This document shows positions 19,375 to 27,613 of a stretch of DNA of 64,000 nt, piece after piece. The stretch spans positions 46,364-110,363 of the forward strand of contig NZ_QGDQ01000016.1 of assembly GCF_003149145.1 (NCBI RefSeq), in the 5' to 3' direction. How positions within the stretch are numbered: the first letter of the stretch is position 1; each line of letters opens with the position of its first letter. The translations under genes and the position numbers were made by a program. The notes below the pieces were generated by a model. That model saw only the letters and a list, made by a program, of their open reading frames with translations, had not been told where the DNA came from and did no database searches. The DNA is from Quadrisphaera granulorum (GTDB taxonomy: Bacteria > Actinomycetota > Actinomycetes > Actinomycetales > Quadrisphaeraceae).

Positions 19375-20195
19375 GGGCTCGCGAGCGGCGCGTCACGGGC
19401 TGGCGGCTCACCGCTGCCGTGACGCTCGCCGCCGTCGTCGTCTTCCCGCTGTACTGGATGGCGGTGACAGCGTTGTCGAGTCCCGGGGTGCTGACCCGTC
19501 CCGATGCCGCACTGTGGCCCACGGAGCTGCGCTGGGAGAACTTCACCAGACCGCTGCAGCAGTTCCCGTTCGCTCGGTGGGCGCTGAACTCGGCGACCAT
19601 CGCCGTCGTCTCCGTCGCGCTCACGGTGGTCATCAACCTCGCCGCCGGCTACGCCTTCGCCAAGCTCGACTTCCCGCTGAAGAACACCCTGTTCCTCGCG
19701 ATCGTCGGCACGCTGATGGTCCCCATCCAGGTGATCATGGTGGCACAGTTCCAGGTGGTCATCGACCTCGGCCTGGTCAACACGCCCACCGGGGTGGTGC
19801 TCCCGCGCCTGGCCGAGGCGTTCGGACTGTTCATGGCTCGGCAGTTCATGGACGCCGTTCCCGACGAACTGCTCGAGGCGGCCCGCGTCGACGGGGCGGG
19901 CGCCCTGAGGGCGTTCGTCGCGATCGTGCTGCCGCTGAGCAAGCCGCTCGTCGCCGTCTTGGTGATCTTCACGTTCATGTGGCGCTGGAACGAGTTCATC
20001 TGGCCGCTCATCGTGCTGCCCGACCCCGACGCCTTCACACTGCCGCTGGGGCTGCGGTTCCTGCAGCAGCAGTTCGGCAACGACTACGGCTCCCTCATGG
20101 CGATGTCGTTGCTGTCGATCCTGCCGATGCTCGTCGTCTTCGCCGCCTTCCAGCGCTACTTCGTCGAAGGGGTGGCCCGCAGCGGCCTCAGGTGA
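19371..20195 (+). CDS. ABC sugar transporter permease (MalG-type)
   Basis: The second CUT1 permease is 274 residues with six helices and the coupling loop EAARVDGAGALRAFVAIVLPLS. The GTG start at 19371 overlaps the preceding stop by 4 bp; an open frame upstream in the same phase is a shadow of the first permease. No ATPase gene follows, so the system likely uses a shared MsiK-like ATPase encoded elsewhere, which is common in actinobacteria. Confidence 0.92.
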   Translation: MRARERRVTGWRLTAAVTLAAVVVFPLYWMAVTALSSPGVLTRPDAALWPTELRWENFTRPLQQFPFARWALNSATIAVVSVALTVVINLAAGYAFAKLDFPLKNTLFLAIVGTLMVPIQVIMVAQFQVVIDLGLVNTPTGVVLPRLAEAFGLFMARQFMDAVPDELLEAARVDGAGALRAFVAIVLPLSKPLVAVLVIFTFMWRWNEFIWPLIVLPDPDAFTLPLGLRFLQQQFGNDYGSLMAMSLLSILPMLVVFAAFQRYFVEGVARSGLR

Positions 20196-20316
20196 GGTGC
20201 TCCCGCAGCGGCTGAGCCTGCTGCGCGTCGTCACCGCCCAGGAGGCCGGTCCCCCGGCCAGGTGATCTCCGCCGTCGTTCCTCCAGCGGGCAGCGGGCCG
20301 GGTCGAGAACCCAGCT

Positions 20317-22401
20317 GTGACCACGAGAGCCCGCACCGCGCCCGAGACGCGGGTACGGGTCGGAGCGGTCGTCGCTCTGCTGCTCGTGCTCCCGGCCGCG
20401 GCGGCACCGCTGTGGACGCCCACCATGCCCCCGACGTGGGTGCTGGTCAGCGCCTGGCTGGCCGTCATGGTCCTGGTGGTGACCCAGACGAGCCTGCTGG
20501 CCCAGCATGTGGCGGCGTCGTGGCGGAGCCTGTGGCACGACGCGCTCCTCAGCGCCTTCACCTGCGCGGCCGGGTTGCTGGCACTCCTGCTGCCCGTGCT
20601 CCGGCAGGCCACGGGGCTGTCAGAGCCAGTGGCCGTGCTGGTCCTCGTCAAGTCTGCGGCGGCGGTGGTCAGCCTCGGCACGAGCTTGTCGACCCTGACC
20701 CACGCCCGGCGCAGCGGCGACCGGCGGGTGGCGTGGTCCGTGGCCGCCGGGGTGGTGGCCGTGGCCGGCCAGATCCTGTGGCCGCTGCGCCTGGCCGTGC
20801 CCGCGCTGCGAACACCCGAGGTCTCCGCGGTGCTGGGGGCCGCGGTGCTGCTCGGCTGGCTGGTGGTCGTCATCGGCCTGGTGCGCGCGCCTGCGCCCGT
20901 CGCCTGTCGCCGGCGCACCCCACCGTGGGGCAAGGATCTGGTCAGCGTGCTGTCGTGCGGTGCTGTGGCGACGGGCGTGCTCGTGGCGGGCGCCGTCTAC
21001 GACGTCCCCGGGAGCGCCGCGCTGCTGGCTGCCGCAGCCCTCGTGCTGCTCCTGTCCAAGGTGCAGCTGCTCGTCCGCGAGCTGGTGGCGCTGCAGGGGT
21101 CCCACGAGGCGGCGCTCACGGACGAGCTCACCGGCCTCGGCAACCGCCGCGCGCTCGTGGGCCAGCTCGACGCCGCCCTGCGCCGCAGCGACACGGTGGC
21201 GCTGCTCATGCTGGACCTCGACGGGTTCAAGCACGTCAACGACGGACTGGGGCACCTCGCGGGCGACGAGCTGCTGCGCCAGGTTGCGGAGCGACTGCGC
21301 CGGACCAGCGTGCCCAAGGCCATGCTCGTGCGCCTGGGCGGGGACGAGTTCGCCGTCCTGCTCGTCGAGGAAGCGGCGATGGTGGCAGAGCAGGTGGGTC
21401 TGGGCATGCACGCCTCACTGCTGGAGCCCTTCTCGGTGCACAGCCACCGCGTCCACACGACCGCCAGCATCGGCGTGGCCATTCGCCGCGAAGCCTCCCG
21501 GCTGACCAGCGAGGACCTCCTGCGCCGGGCCGACACCGCCATGTACGCGGCGAAGGCGGCCCGCTCCGGCGTCGTCGTCCACGGGGCCCACCACGACCGG
21601 CGCGCCCGGGAGGTCGTCCAGATCGCCGAGGAGCTGCGGCTGGCCCTCGACGCCGAGCAGCTCCTCCTGCACTACCAGCCCCAGGTGTCCGTGACCGACG
21701 GCCGGCTGGTCGGCGTGGAGGCCCTGGTGCGCTGGAACCACCCGAAGCGCGGCCTGCTCTCACCCGCGGCCTTCCTCGACACCGCGCAGGAGCTGGGCCT
21801 CGGCGAGCGGATCACCGACCTCGTGCTGCGCCAGGCAGTCCGGCAGGCGTCGTGCTGGCAGGCGGCGGGCACTCCGGTGCGGGTGTCCGTCAACCTCACG
21901 GCCGCGGACGTGCAGCTCGCCCTGGTGGACCGGGTCCGCGAGCTGCTGGCCGACCATGACCTGCCGCCGCACCTGCTGGCCCTGGAGATCACCGAGACGA
22001 GCGTCGTGGTCGACCCCGTCGGGGCCGCAGCCGTGCTGGGCGAACTCGTGGCGCTCGGCGTGGAGGTCAGCGTCGACGACTTCGGCACCGGGCACTCCTC
22101 CCTGACCCTGCTGCTGCAGCTCCCGGTGGCCGAGGTCAAGGTGGACAGGTCGTTCGTGGCGACGGTCTGCGACGACCCCGCCCGGCGGACCGTCGTCCGC
22201 ACCACGGTCGAGCTCGCCCACGGCCTCGGCATGCGCGTCGTGGCGGAGGGCGTCGAGGACGACGCCGTGCTGGCCCAGCTGCGTGAGCTCGGCTGCGACA
22301 CGAGCCAGGGGTACCTGCACAGCCGCCCGCTGCCGCCTGCGGAGTTCACCGCATGGATGGCCTCCCGGCTCACCGGCAGTCCCGCGCTCGCCGCTGGCTA
22401 G
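20317..22401 (+). CDS. membrane-anchored GGDEF-EAL cyclic-di-GMP protein
   Basis: The protein has 694 residues. The first 260 form about seven or eight hydrophobic helices (a membrane sensor of no recognised named type). A GGDEF domain follows with intact [10 protein letters not shown], then an EAL domain with [35 protein letters not shown] and AEGVE. Both the diguanylate cyclase and phosphodiesterase motifs look competent; loop 6 has His in place of the usual Tyr in DDFGTGYSS. It ends in TAG, whose bases form part of the miaA promoter. Confidence 0.92.
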   Translation: MTTRARTAPETRVRVGAVVALLLVLPAAAAPLWTPTMPPTWVLVSAWLAVMVLVVTQTSLLAQHVAASWRSLWHDALLSAFTCAAGLLALLLPVLRQATGLSEPVAVLVLVKSAAAVVSLGTSLSTLTHARRSGDRRVAWSVAAGVVAVAGQILWPLRLAVPALRTPEVSAVLGAAVLLGWLVVVIGLVRAPAPVACRRRTPPWGKDLVSVLSCGAVATGVLVAGAVYDVPGSAALLAAAALVLLLSKVQLLVRELVALQGSHEAALTDELTGLGNRRALVGQLDAALRRSDTVALLMLDLDGFKHVNDGLGHLAGDELLRQVAERLRRTSVPKAMLVRLGGDEFAVLLVEEAAMVAEQVGLGMHASLLEPFSVHSHRVHTTASIGVAIRREASRLTSEDLLRRADTAMYAAKAARSGVVVHGAHHDRRAREVVQIAEELRLALDAEQLLLHYQPQVSVTDGRLVGVEALVRWNHPKRGLLSPAAFLDTAQELGLGERITDLVLRQAVRQASCWQAAGTPVRVSVNLTAADVQLALVDRVRELLADHDLPPHLLALEITETSVVVDPVGAAAVLGELVALGVEVSVDDFGTGHSSLTLLLQLPVAEVKVDRSFVATVCDDPARRTVVRTTVELAHGLGMRVVAEGVEDDAVLAQLRELGCDTSQGYLHSRPLPPAEFTAWMASRLTGSPALAAG

Positions 22402-22404
22402 CCT
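22399..22404 (+). promoter_or_regulatory. -10 box (TAGCCT), leaderless miaA, overlapping a stop codon
   Basis: TAGCCT ends 8 nt before GTG 22413. Its TAG is the stop codon of the GGDEF-EAL gene. Confidence 0.55.
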
Positions 22405-22412
22405 GGCCGACC

Positions 22413-23369
22413 GTGCCAGCAGCCGTCGTCGCCGTCGTCGCTGTTGTCGGCCCCACCGCCACCGGCAAGTCCGACCTGGCCGTGGAGCTGGCCCTCGCCC
22501 TCGACGGCGAGGTGGTCAACGCCGACGCCTCCCAGCTCTACCGGGGAATGGACGTCGGCACTGCCAAGCTGCCGCTCGCGGAGCGCCGCGGCGTCCCCCA
22601 CCACCTGCTCGACGTGCTCGACGTGCGCCAGGAGGCCCGCGTCGCCGCCTATCAGCGCGCTGCGCGCGCGGCGCTGGCCGACGTCGTGGGGCGCGGGCGC
22701 ACCGCCGTCCTCGTGGGCGGCTCGGGTTTGTACGTGCGCGCGGCCCTCGACGAGCTGGACTTCCCCGAGACCGACCCGGCGGTGAGGGCGCGCCTGGAGG
22801 CGGAGCTGGAGGCCGCCGGGCCGGGTGGGGAAACGCTGCTGCGAACCCGCCTGGCCGCGCTCGACCCGACGGCCGAGGCCGCGATCACCCGCGGCAACGT
22901 CCGGCGGTTGGTGCGGGCGCTCGAGGTGGTCGAGGTGACCGGGCGGCCCTTCAGCGCGTCCATGCCGCAGCGCCGCTACAGCGACGCGGTGAGCGGGCTC
23001 GGGCGCGTCGTCCAGGTGGGGCTGCGGGCGGATCGTGAGGTGCTGCGCGAGCGGATCGCCACGCGGGTGGCGGACATGGAGCGGGCCGGGCTGGTCGAGG
23101 AGGTCGCGCAGCTGGCCGAGCACGGGCTGCGCGAGGGGGTCACCGCCAGCCGGGCCCTCGGGTACGCGCAGCTGCTGGACGCCCTCGACGGCCGCTGCAC
23201 CGTGGCCGAGGCCCTGGAGGCCACCGTCCACGGCACCCGCCGGTACGCCCGGCGGCAGCTCTCGTGGTTCGGCGCCGACCCTCGCGTGCAGTGGCTCGAC
23301 ACCGACGCCCTGCACGCCTGCGGCGGCCGGGCCGCGGTGGTCCAGGCGGCGCTCAGGCTGCTCGCCTAG
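22413..23369 (+). CDS. miaA: tRNA dimethylallyltransferase
   Basis: This 318-residue enzyme adds the dimethylallyl group to A37 of tRNAs reading UNN codons. The P-loop [49 protein letters not shown], and [11 protein letters not shown] are all family signatures. The GTG start is chosen from the P-loop position and the TAGCCT box 8 nt upstream. dapF follows 10 bp after its stop, an arrangement common in actinobacteria. Confidence 0.96.
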   Translation: MPAAVVAVVAVVGPTATGKSDLAVELALALDGEVVNADASQLYRGMDVGTAKLPLAERRGVPHHLLDVLDVRQEARVAAYQRAARAALADVVGRGRTAVLVGGSGLYVRAALDELDFPETDPAVRARLEAELEAAGPGGETLLRTRLAALDPTAEAAITRGNVRRLVRALEVVEVTGRPFSASMPQRRYSDAVSGLGRVVQVGLRADREVLRERIATRVADMERAGLVEEVAQLAEHGLREGVTASRALGYAQLLDALDGRCTVAEALEATVHGTRRYARRQLSWFGADPRVQWLDTDALHACGGRAAVVQAALRLLA

Positions 23370-23372
23370 GCT
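23367..23372 (+). promoter_or_regulatory. -10 box (TAGGCT), leaderless dapF, overlapping a stop codon
   Basis: TAGGCT ends 7 nt before GTG 23380. Its TAG is the miaA stop codon. Confidence 0.55.
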
Positions 23373-23379
23373 CGGCACC

Positions 23380-24351
23380 GTGACCAGCACTCTCACCAGC
23401 ACCCTGGCCTTCACCAAGGGACACGGCACCGAGAACGACTTCGTGCTGCTCACCGACCCCGACGGACTCCTCACGCACGACGCCGTGCTCGCCGCGCGCC
23501 TGTGCGACCGCCGCGCCGGCATCGGCGCCGACGGCGTCATCCGTGCCGTGCGCAGCGACGCGCTGCCCGAGGGCGCCGCGGCGCTCGCCGAGGACCCGAC
23601 CGCGCGGTGGTTCATGGACTACCGCAACGCCGACGGCTCCCTCGCGGAGATGTGCGGCAACGGTGTCCGCGTGCTCGTCGCGCACCTGCTGGCGGAGGGG
23701 CTCGTCGAGGAGGCCGAGCTGCGCAGCGGTCCCGGCCTGGCCGTAGGCACCCGTGCCGGCGTCCGCCGGGTCCGGCGCGTGCGCGGCCCCGAGGGGGAGG
23801 ACTGGCTGGCCGTCGACATGGGCCCCTGGCACCTCATCGACCCCGTCGGCGCGTCCGATCGCGGTGCCGACGCCGAGGTCGGCGTGCACGGGCTCGACGG
23901 CGTCCGCCGTCCCGGCCTGTCCGTCGACGTCGGCAACCCGCACACCGTCGTGGCGCTGGCGTCCGCCACCGAGCTGGATGCCGCCGACCTGACCCGGGCG
24001 CCCGAGGTCGAGCCGCTGCCGCCGCACGGCACCAACGTCGAGCTGGTCATCGTCGAGGACGCCGTCGGCGCCGCAGGCAGCTCCGAGGCGCCCCTCGGCA
24101 TCATCAGGATGCGGGTGCACGAGCGCGGCGTCGGCGAGACCCGCTCCTGCGGCACCGGCGCGTGCGCCGCGGCGCTCGCCGTGCGCAGCTGGGCCGGCGG
24201 CACCGCGGCGGGCGCCCCGGAGCGGTGGCTCGTGCACGTGCCCGGGGGCACGGTGGCGGTGCGCGCCCTGGAGGGCCAGCGTGTGGAGCTGGCGGGCCCG
24301 GCAGTGCTGTTGGCCCGCGGGGAGGTCGACCCGGCGCTGCTCGGCGGCTGA
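23380..24351 (+). CDS. dapF: diaminopimelate epimerase
   Basis: This 323-residue enzyme converts LL- to meso-diaminopimelate for peptidoglycan and lysine. Both catalytic cysteines are present, in ADGSLAEMCGNGVRV and GETRSCGTGACAAA, with the FTKGHGTENDF opening motif and DVGNPHTVV in the middle. It is slightly longer than typical (about 275-300), due to insertions near residues 50-60 and 105-125. The next gene lies 213 bp downstream. Confidence 0.96.
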   Translation: MTSTLTSTLAFTKGHGTENDFVLLTDPDGLLTHDAVLAARLCDRRAGIGADGVIRAVRSDALPEGAAALAEDPTARWFMDYRNADGSLAEMCGNGVRVLVAHLLAEGLVEEAELRSGPGLAVGTRAGVRRVRRVRGPEGEDWLAVDMGPWHLIDPVGASDRGADAEVGVHGLDGVRRPGLSVDVGNPHTVVALASATELDAADLTRAPEVEPLPPHGTNVELVIVEDAVGAAGSSEAPLGIIRMRVHERGVGETRSCGTGACAAALAVRSWAGGTAAGAPERWLVHVPGGTVAVRALEGQRVELAGPAVLLARGEVDPALLGG

Positions 24352-24564
24352 CTCTGGGGCGGCGGAGAGCGGCGCGCCCGAGGGGGGCGACACGCCGAGC
24401 GTGACGCGTTCGTGATGTGACGTCTGACTACTTCTGAGGCAGAAGCGCACGATCATCCCGGTTTGAGTGCCGGGCGTGGATCGTTGGTGGCGTGAGTTGC
24501 ACCAAAGTGGTTGCCGGTCACGCTGCGTGGGTGAAGGCTTGACCCACGGCAACGAGGGGGGCTG
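24352..24564 (+). other. intergenic region with two small hairpins
   Basis: These 213 bp hold a 6-bp stem (CTTCTG-agg-CAGAAG, 24431-24445) and a CCCGG/CCGGG stem starting near 24455, then probably the promoter of the 63-residue gene. No T-run follows either hairpin. I see no coding region. Confidence 0.4.
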
Positions 24565-24756
24565 GTGGCGGTGGAGGTGACGTCGACGATGAGCGGACTG
24601 CTCGACGCGCGGACGCGCGCGGCGGTGGCGGTGCTAGCTGCCGTCAACGACCCCCGGAGTGAAGGCGACGAGCGCCTGCGCCGCCGCGAGCGCGTCCTGC
24701 ACCAGCTGGCCATGGAGCGCCAGCGCAAGCAGCGCCGCCTCAGCCGCAGCGCCTGA
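24565..24756 (+). CDS. small basic helical protein
   Basis: This 63-residue protein starts at GTG 24565 with GAGGGGGG upstream. It is predicted to be two helices: an Ala-rich one (LLDARTRAAVAVLAAVND) and a strongly basic one (RLRRRERVLHQLAMERQRKQRRL). The charge pattern would suit nucleic-acid or ribosome binding, but I recognise no family. It converges with the methyltransferase gene, 11 bp apart. Confidence 0.55.
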   Translation: MAVEVTSTMSGLLDARTRAAVAVLAAVNDPRSEGDERLRRRERVLHQLAMERQRKQRRLSRSA

Positions 24757-24767
24757 TCAGCCATCGA

Positions 24768-25415
24768 TCAGCGGGAGACTTCGAGGACGCGGTAGCCCTT
24801 GCGGGAGGCGGTGCGGTGCGCCGTCCACCCGTGCTCTTCTCCTTGCTCGCCGATCCAACGCAGCAGGGAGTCCGCGCCGAGGTCCTTGGCCACCACGAGG
24901 TGGGCCGATCCGCCGGGCGCCAGTCGCGGCAACCACCGCAGCAGCAGGGCGTGCAGTGCCGGCTTGCCGATGCGGATCGGCGGGTTCGACCAGACCGCGG
25001 AGAAGCTGACGTCGTCGTCGACGTCCTCCGGAGCCGCGGTGCGGATTCCCGACAGACCCAGCGACGCGGCGTTGGTCGCGGTGAGGTCGCGGGCGCGTTC
25101 GTTGACGTCGACAGCCCACACCCGGCGGGTGGTCGGCTCGGGCGAGCGCAGCGCCATCGTCAGCGCCACCGGTCCCCAGCCGCAGCCGAGGTCGAGCAGC
25201 TCGCCGTCGGCGGGCGGATCGGGGACGGCGTCGAGCAGCACCGCCGTGCCCAGGTCGAGCCGGTCACCGCTGAACACCGACGGGGCGGTGACCAGCTCCA
25301 GCTCCCGCCCGTCGAGGCGCACCCTCAGTGGTCGGCGCTCGTCGGCGGAGGCGGGGGAGGCGCTGAAGTAGTGCTCTGCTGGTCGGTCTGCAGGCAGGTG
25401 GGGCTCGTCTGGCAC
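24768..25415 (-). CDS. RsmC/RlmG-like SAM-dependent methyltransferase
   Basis: This 215-residue class I methyltransferase has the motif I LLDLGCGWGPVALTMA and the motif IV SNPPIRIGK, which corresponds to the NPPF/H of N-methylating rRNA guanine methyltransferases (RsmC, RlmG). GVFSGDRLDLGT-like residues before motif I are also typical. It probably methylates an rRNA guanine; the exact site cannot be read. GTG 25415 sits 6 nt after a TAGCCT box, so the transcript is likely leaderless. Confidence 0.85.
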   Translation of the reverse strand: MPDEPHLPADRPAEHYFSASPASADERRPLRVRLDGRELELVTAPSVFSGDRLDLGTAVLLDAVPDPPADGELLDLGCGWGPVALTMALRSPEPTTRRVWAVDVNERARDLTATNAASLGLSGIRTAAPEDVDDDVSFSAVWSNPPIRIGKPALHALLLRWLPRLAPGGSAHLVVAKDLGADSLLRWIGEQGEEHGWTAHRTASRKGYRVLEVSR

Positions 25416-25421
25416 CGCGAG

Positions 25422-25427
25422 AGGCTA
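25422..25427 (-). promoter_or_regulatory. -10 box (TAGCCT), leaderless methyltransferase
   Basis: On the minus strand TAGCCT ends 6 nt before GTG 25415. Confidence 0.6.
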
Positions 25428-25537
25428 CCCGCGGGTGCTGCGAGAGGGCCGAGGAGCGGAAACACCGTCGACGCCGCCGGCGTTGTGAGGAACAGTGGGC
25501 GGGTCGCAGGCAGCGACCCGCACGACGCAGGAGGCGC

Positions 25538-27052
25538 ATGACCACCACCGCCCAGTCCACTCGCCAGTCTTCCCGTGCTGACGACGCCGTCACCCGGATC
25601 CTCGCCCGCCACGGCGGCGCGGCATCCGGTGCTTCGACCCCTGGGGCCGCGGTCGACGACGAGCCGGGCTACGACGGCGACCAGCTCGACCTCGCAGAGC
25701 GCAACGCACTGCGGCGCGTCGGCGGCCTCGCCAGCGAGCTGTCGACCGAGCTCACCGACGTCACCGAGGTCGAGTACCGCCAGCTCCGCCTGGAGCGCGT
25801 CGTGCTCGCCGGCGTGTGGTCGAGCGCCAACGCCTCCGCGGACGACGCCGAGAACTCCCTGCGGGAGCTCGCCGCTCTCGCGGAGACCGCTGGGTCGACC
25901 GTGCTCGACGGCGTCCTGCAGCGGCGCGACACCCCCGACCCCGGCACCTGGCTCGGCTCCGGCAAGGCCGCGGAGCTCAAGGACGTCGTGGCTGCCGCCG
26001 GTGCCGACACCGTCATCGCCGACGGCGAGCTCTCGCCGTCCCAGCGCCGTGCGCTGGAAGACATCGTCAAGGTCAAGGTCATCGACAGGACCGCCCTGAT
26101 CCTCGACATCTTCGCTCAACATGCGAAGTCGAAGGAGGGCAAGGCCCAGGTCGAGCTGGCGCAGCTGGAGTACCTGCTCCCGCGCCTGCGCGGCTGGGGC
26201 GAGTCGATGTCCCGCCAGGCCGGTGGCCGCGTCGCCGGTGGTGAAGGCATCGGCTCCCGCGGACCCGGTGAGACCAAGATCGAGCTCGACCGGCGCCGCA
26301 TCCGCACCCGGATGGCCAAGCTGCGCCGCGAGATCAAGGAGATGCGCCCGGCCCGGGAGACGCGCCGCCAGTCGCGCCGCCGCGGGGCGGTGCCGAGCGT
26401 CGTCATCGCCGGGTATACCAACGCCGGCAAGTCCTCGCTGCTCAACCGGCTGACGGGGGCGGGCGTGCTCGTGGAGGACGCGCTGTTCGCCACCCTCGAC
26501 CCGACGGTGCGCCGCTCGCAGACGCCCGACGGCCGCACGATGACGCTGTCCGACACGGTCGGGTTCGTCAGGTCGCTCCCCACGCAGCTGGTCGAGGCGT
26601 TCCGCTCCACGCTGGAGGAGGTCGGCGAGGCCGACGTCCTGCTCCACGTCGTCGACGCGTCGCACCCCGACCCGGAGGGTCAGATCTCCGCGGTGCGCGA
26701 CGTGCTCGCCGAGGTGGGCACGCATGGAGGGGACGGGCCCGTGGAGGTCGTCGTCCTCAACAAGTGCGACCAGGCCGACCCGGAGGTCGTCTCGCGGCTG
26801 CTGCGCCGCGAGCGAGGCTCGGTGGTCGTCTCGGCGCGCACGGGCGAGGGCCTGGACGCGCTGCGCGACCGGATCGCCGAGGTGCTGCCGCACCCGGAGG
26901 TGCTCGTCGACGTCGTCGTGCCGTACTCGCGGGGTGACCTCGTCTCTCGCGTGCACTCCACCGGCGAGGTGCTCTCCACGGAGCACACGGAGGCGGGCAC
27001 CCGCGTGGTCGCGCGCGTGGCCCCCGACCTCGCCGCGGAGCTCACCGCCTGA
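25538..27052 (+). CDS. hflX: ribosome-associated GTPase HflX
   Basis: This 504-residue GTPase splits or rescues stalled ribosomes. The N-terminal HflX domain has GTWLGSGKAAELKD and SPSQRRALEDI, followed by the glycine-rich linker GGEGIGSRGPGETKIE. The G domain has GYTNAGKSSLLNRL (around residue 290), LFATLDPTVR, DTVGFVRSLP and NKCD. The ATG is preceded by AGGAGG. It is monocistronic and followed by a strong hairpin terminator. Confidence 0.96.
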   Translation: MTTTAQSTRQSSRADDAVTRILARHGGAASGASTPGAAVDDEPGYDGDQLDLAERNALRRVGGLASELSTELTDVTEVEYRQLRLERVVLAGVWSSANASADDAENSLRELAALAETAGSTVLDGVLQRRDTPDPGTWLGSGKAAELKDVVAAAGADTVIADGELSPSQRRALEDIVKVKVIDRTALILDIFAQHAKSKEGKAQVELAQLEYLLPRLRGWGESMSRQAGGRVAGGEGIGSRGPGETKIELDRRRIRTRMAKLRREIKEMRPARETRRQSRRRGAVPSVVIAGYTNAGKSSLLNRLTGAGVLVEDALFATLDPTVRRSQTPDGRTMTLSDTVGFVRSLPTQLVEAFRSTLEEVGEADVLLHVVDASHPDPEGQISAVRDVLAEVGTHGGDGPVEVVVLNKCDQADPEVVSRLLRRERGSVVVSARTGEGLDALRDRIAEVLPHPEVLVDVVVPYSRGDLVSRVHSTGEVLSTEHTEAGTRVVARVAPDLAAELTA

Positions 27053-27074
27053 GGGGTAAGTCACCGCAGCTGTG

Positions 27075-27115
27075 CAGAACAGGGGCGTGACGCGAGTCGT
27101 CACGCCCCTGTTCTG
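27075..27115 (+). terminator. 17-bp perfect hairpin after hflX
   Basis: Arms of 17 bp (left arm CAGAACAGGGGCGTGAC) surround a 7-nt loop, starting 22 bp after the hflX stop. It lacks a T-run but the stem is long enough to act as an intrinsic or bidirectional terminator. Confidence 0.8.
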
Positions 27116-27137
27116 TCCACGTGGCTCATTGGGCGGC

Positions 27138-27147
27138 GGGGGGGGGG
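27138..27147. repeat. G10 homopolymer
   Basis: This is a run of ten G residues in the non-coding gap between hflX and the DUF559 remnant. It is slippage-prone, and its length should be treated with caution. Confidence 0.7.
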
Positions 27148-27153
27148 CTTTCG

Positions 27154-27210
27154 CACCTGCGCACTTCGAGGGCGAGTAGCGGGGTGAGACGCCCCTGAAG
27201 TGCACAGGTG
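27154..27210. repeat. imperfect 21-nt inverted repeat with 15-nt spacer
   Basis: The arms at 27154-27174 and 27190-27210 match at 18 of 21 positions as reverse complements (both begin CACCTG and include GCACTTC when read outwards-in). It lies next to the 3' end of the DUF559 remnant. It may be a terminator for that strand or a dispersed palindromic element. Confidence 0.55.
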
Positions 27211-27237
27211 TCAGGGTTGCGACGGCGCAGCCCCGGC

Positions 27238-27545
27238 TCAGACTCCGGACAGTGCGTGGCGCACCCGGGCGACCGTCTCCTCTCGGACCCATGGCCGGTG
27301 CCTGTCCAGGCTGCCGCCGACGAGGACGACGACAGTCCACCCGCTCTCCCGCAGACGAGTCCGCTTGTCTTCGTCGTGGCGCCACTGCGCCTTGCCCTTG
27401 AGGCGATGGATGTCGCCGTCGTACTCGACCACGACCCGCTGTTCCAACCACACCATGTCCACCTGCCACAGCCGTCCGGTCGCGTCGGGGATCCAGCGGC
27501 CGCACCCTGCGCAGACTGCCGGGAGGAGGCAGATCCTCGCTCCGG
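27238..27545 (-). pseudogene. DUF559 (Vsr-like endonuclease fold) remnant
   Basis: The C-terminal 74 codons read VDMVWLEQRVVVEYDGDIHR and then ESGWTVVVLVGG, the conserved core of actinobacterial DUF559 proteins, which have a very-short-patch-repair endonuclease-like fold. The same frame continues upstream with GRWIPDATGRLWQ, also family-like, but the roughly 150-200 N-terminal residues expected are missing. The region upstream is the dinG promoter. I read this as a decayed fragment. Confidence 0.6.
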
Positions 27546-27574
27546 TTGTCCACAGGGGCGGGGGCTGTGGATGA
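27546..27574. promoter_or_regulatory. pair of DnaA-box-like sites upstream of dinG
   Basis: TTGTCCACA (27546-27554) is a perfect DnaA box. On the opposite strand TCATCCACA (27566-27574) differs at one position. They face each other 11 bp apart, 40-68 bp before the helicase start. A role in DnaA-linked regulation is an inference. Confidence 0.4.
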
Positions 27575-27601
27575 ACGGCGGGGCGCCGGGCGCGCGCTGC
27601 G

Positions 27602-27607
27602 TAGGGT
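27602..27607 (+). promoter_or_regulatory. -10 box (TAGGGT), leaderless dinG
   Basis: TAGGGT ends 6 nt before GTG 27614. Confidence 0.6.
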
Positions 27608-27613
27608 GGCTCG

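Noticed and set aside
27138..27147. G10 tract as a phase-variation switch
   Set aside because: It is outside any supported coding region or promoter spacer, so there is no gene for it to switch.
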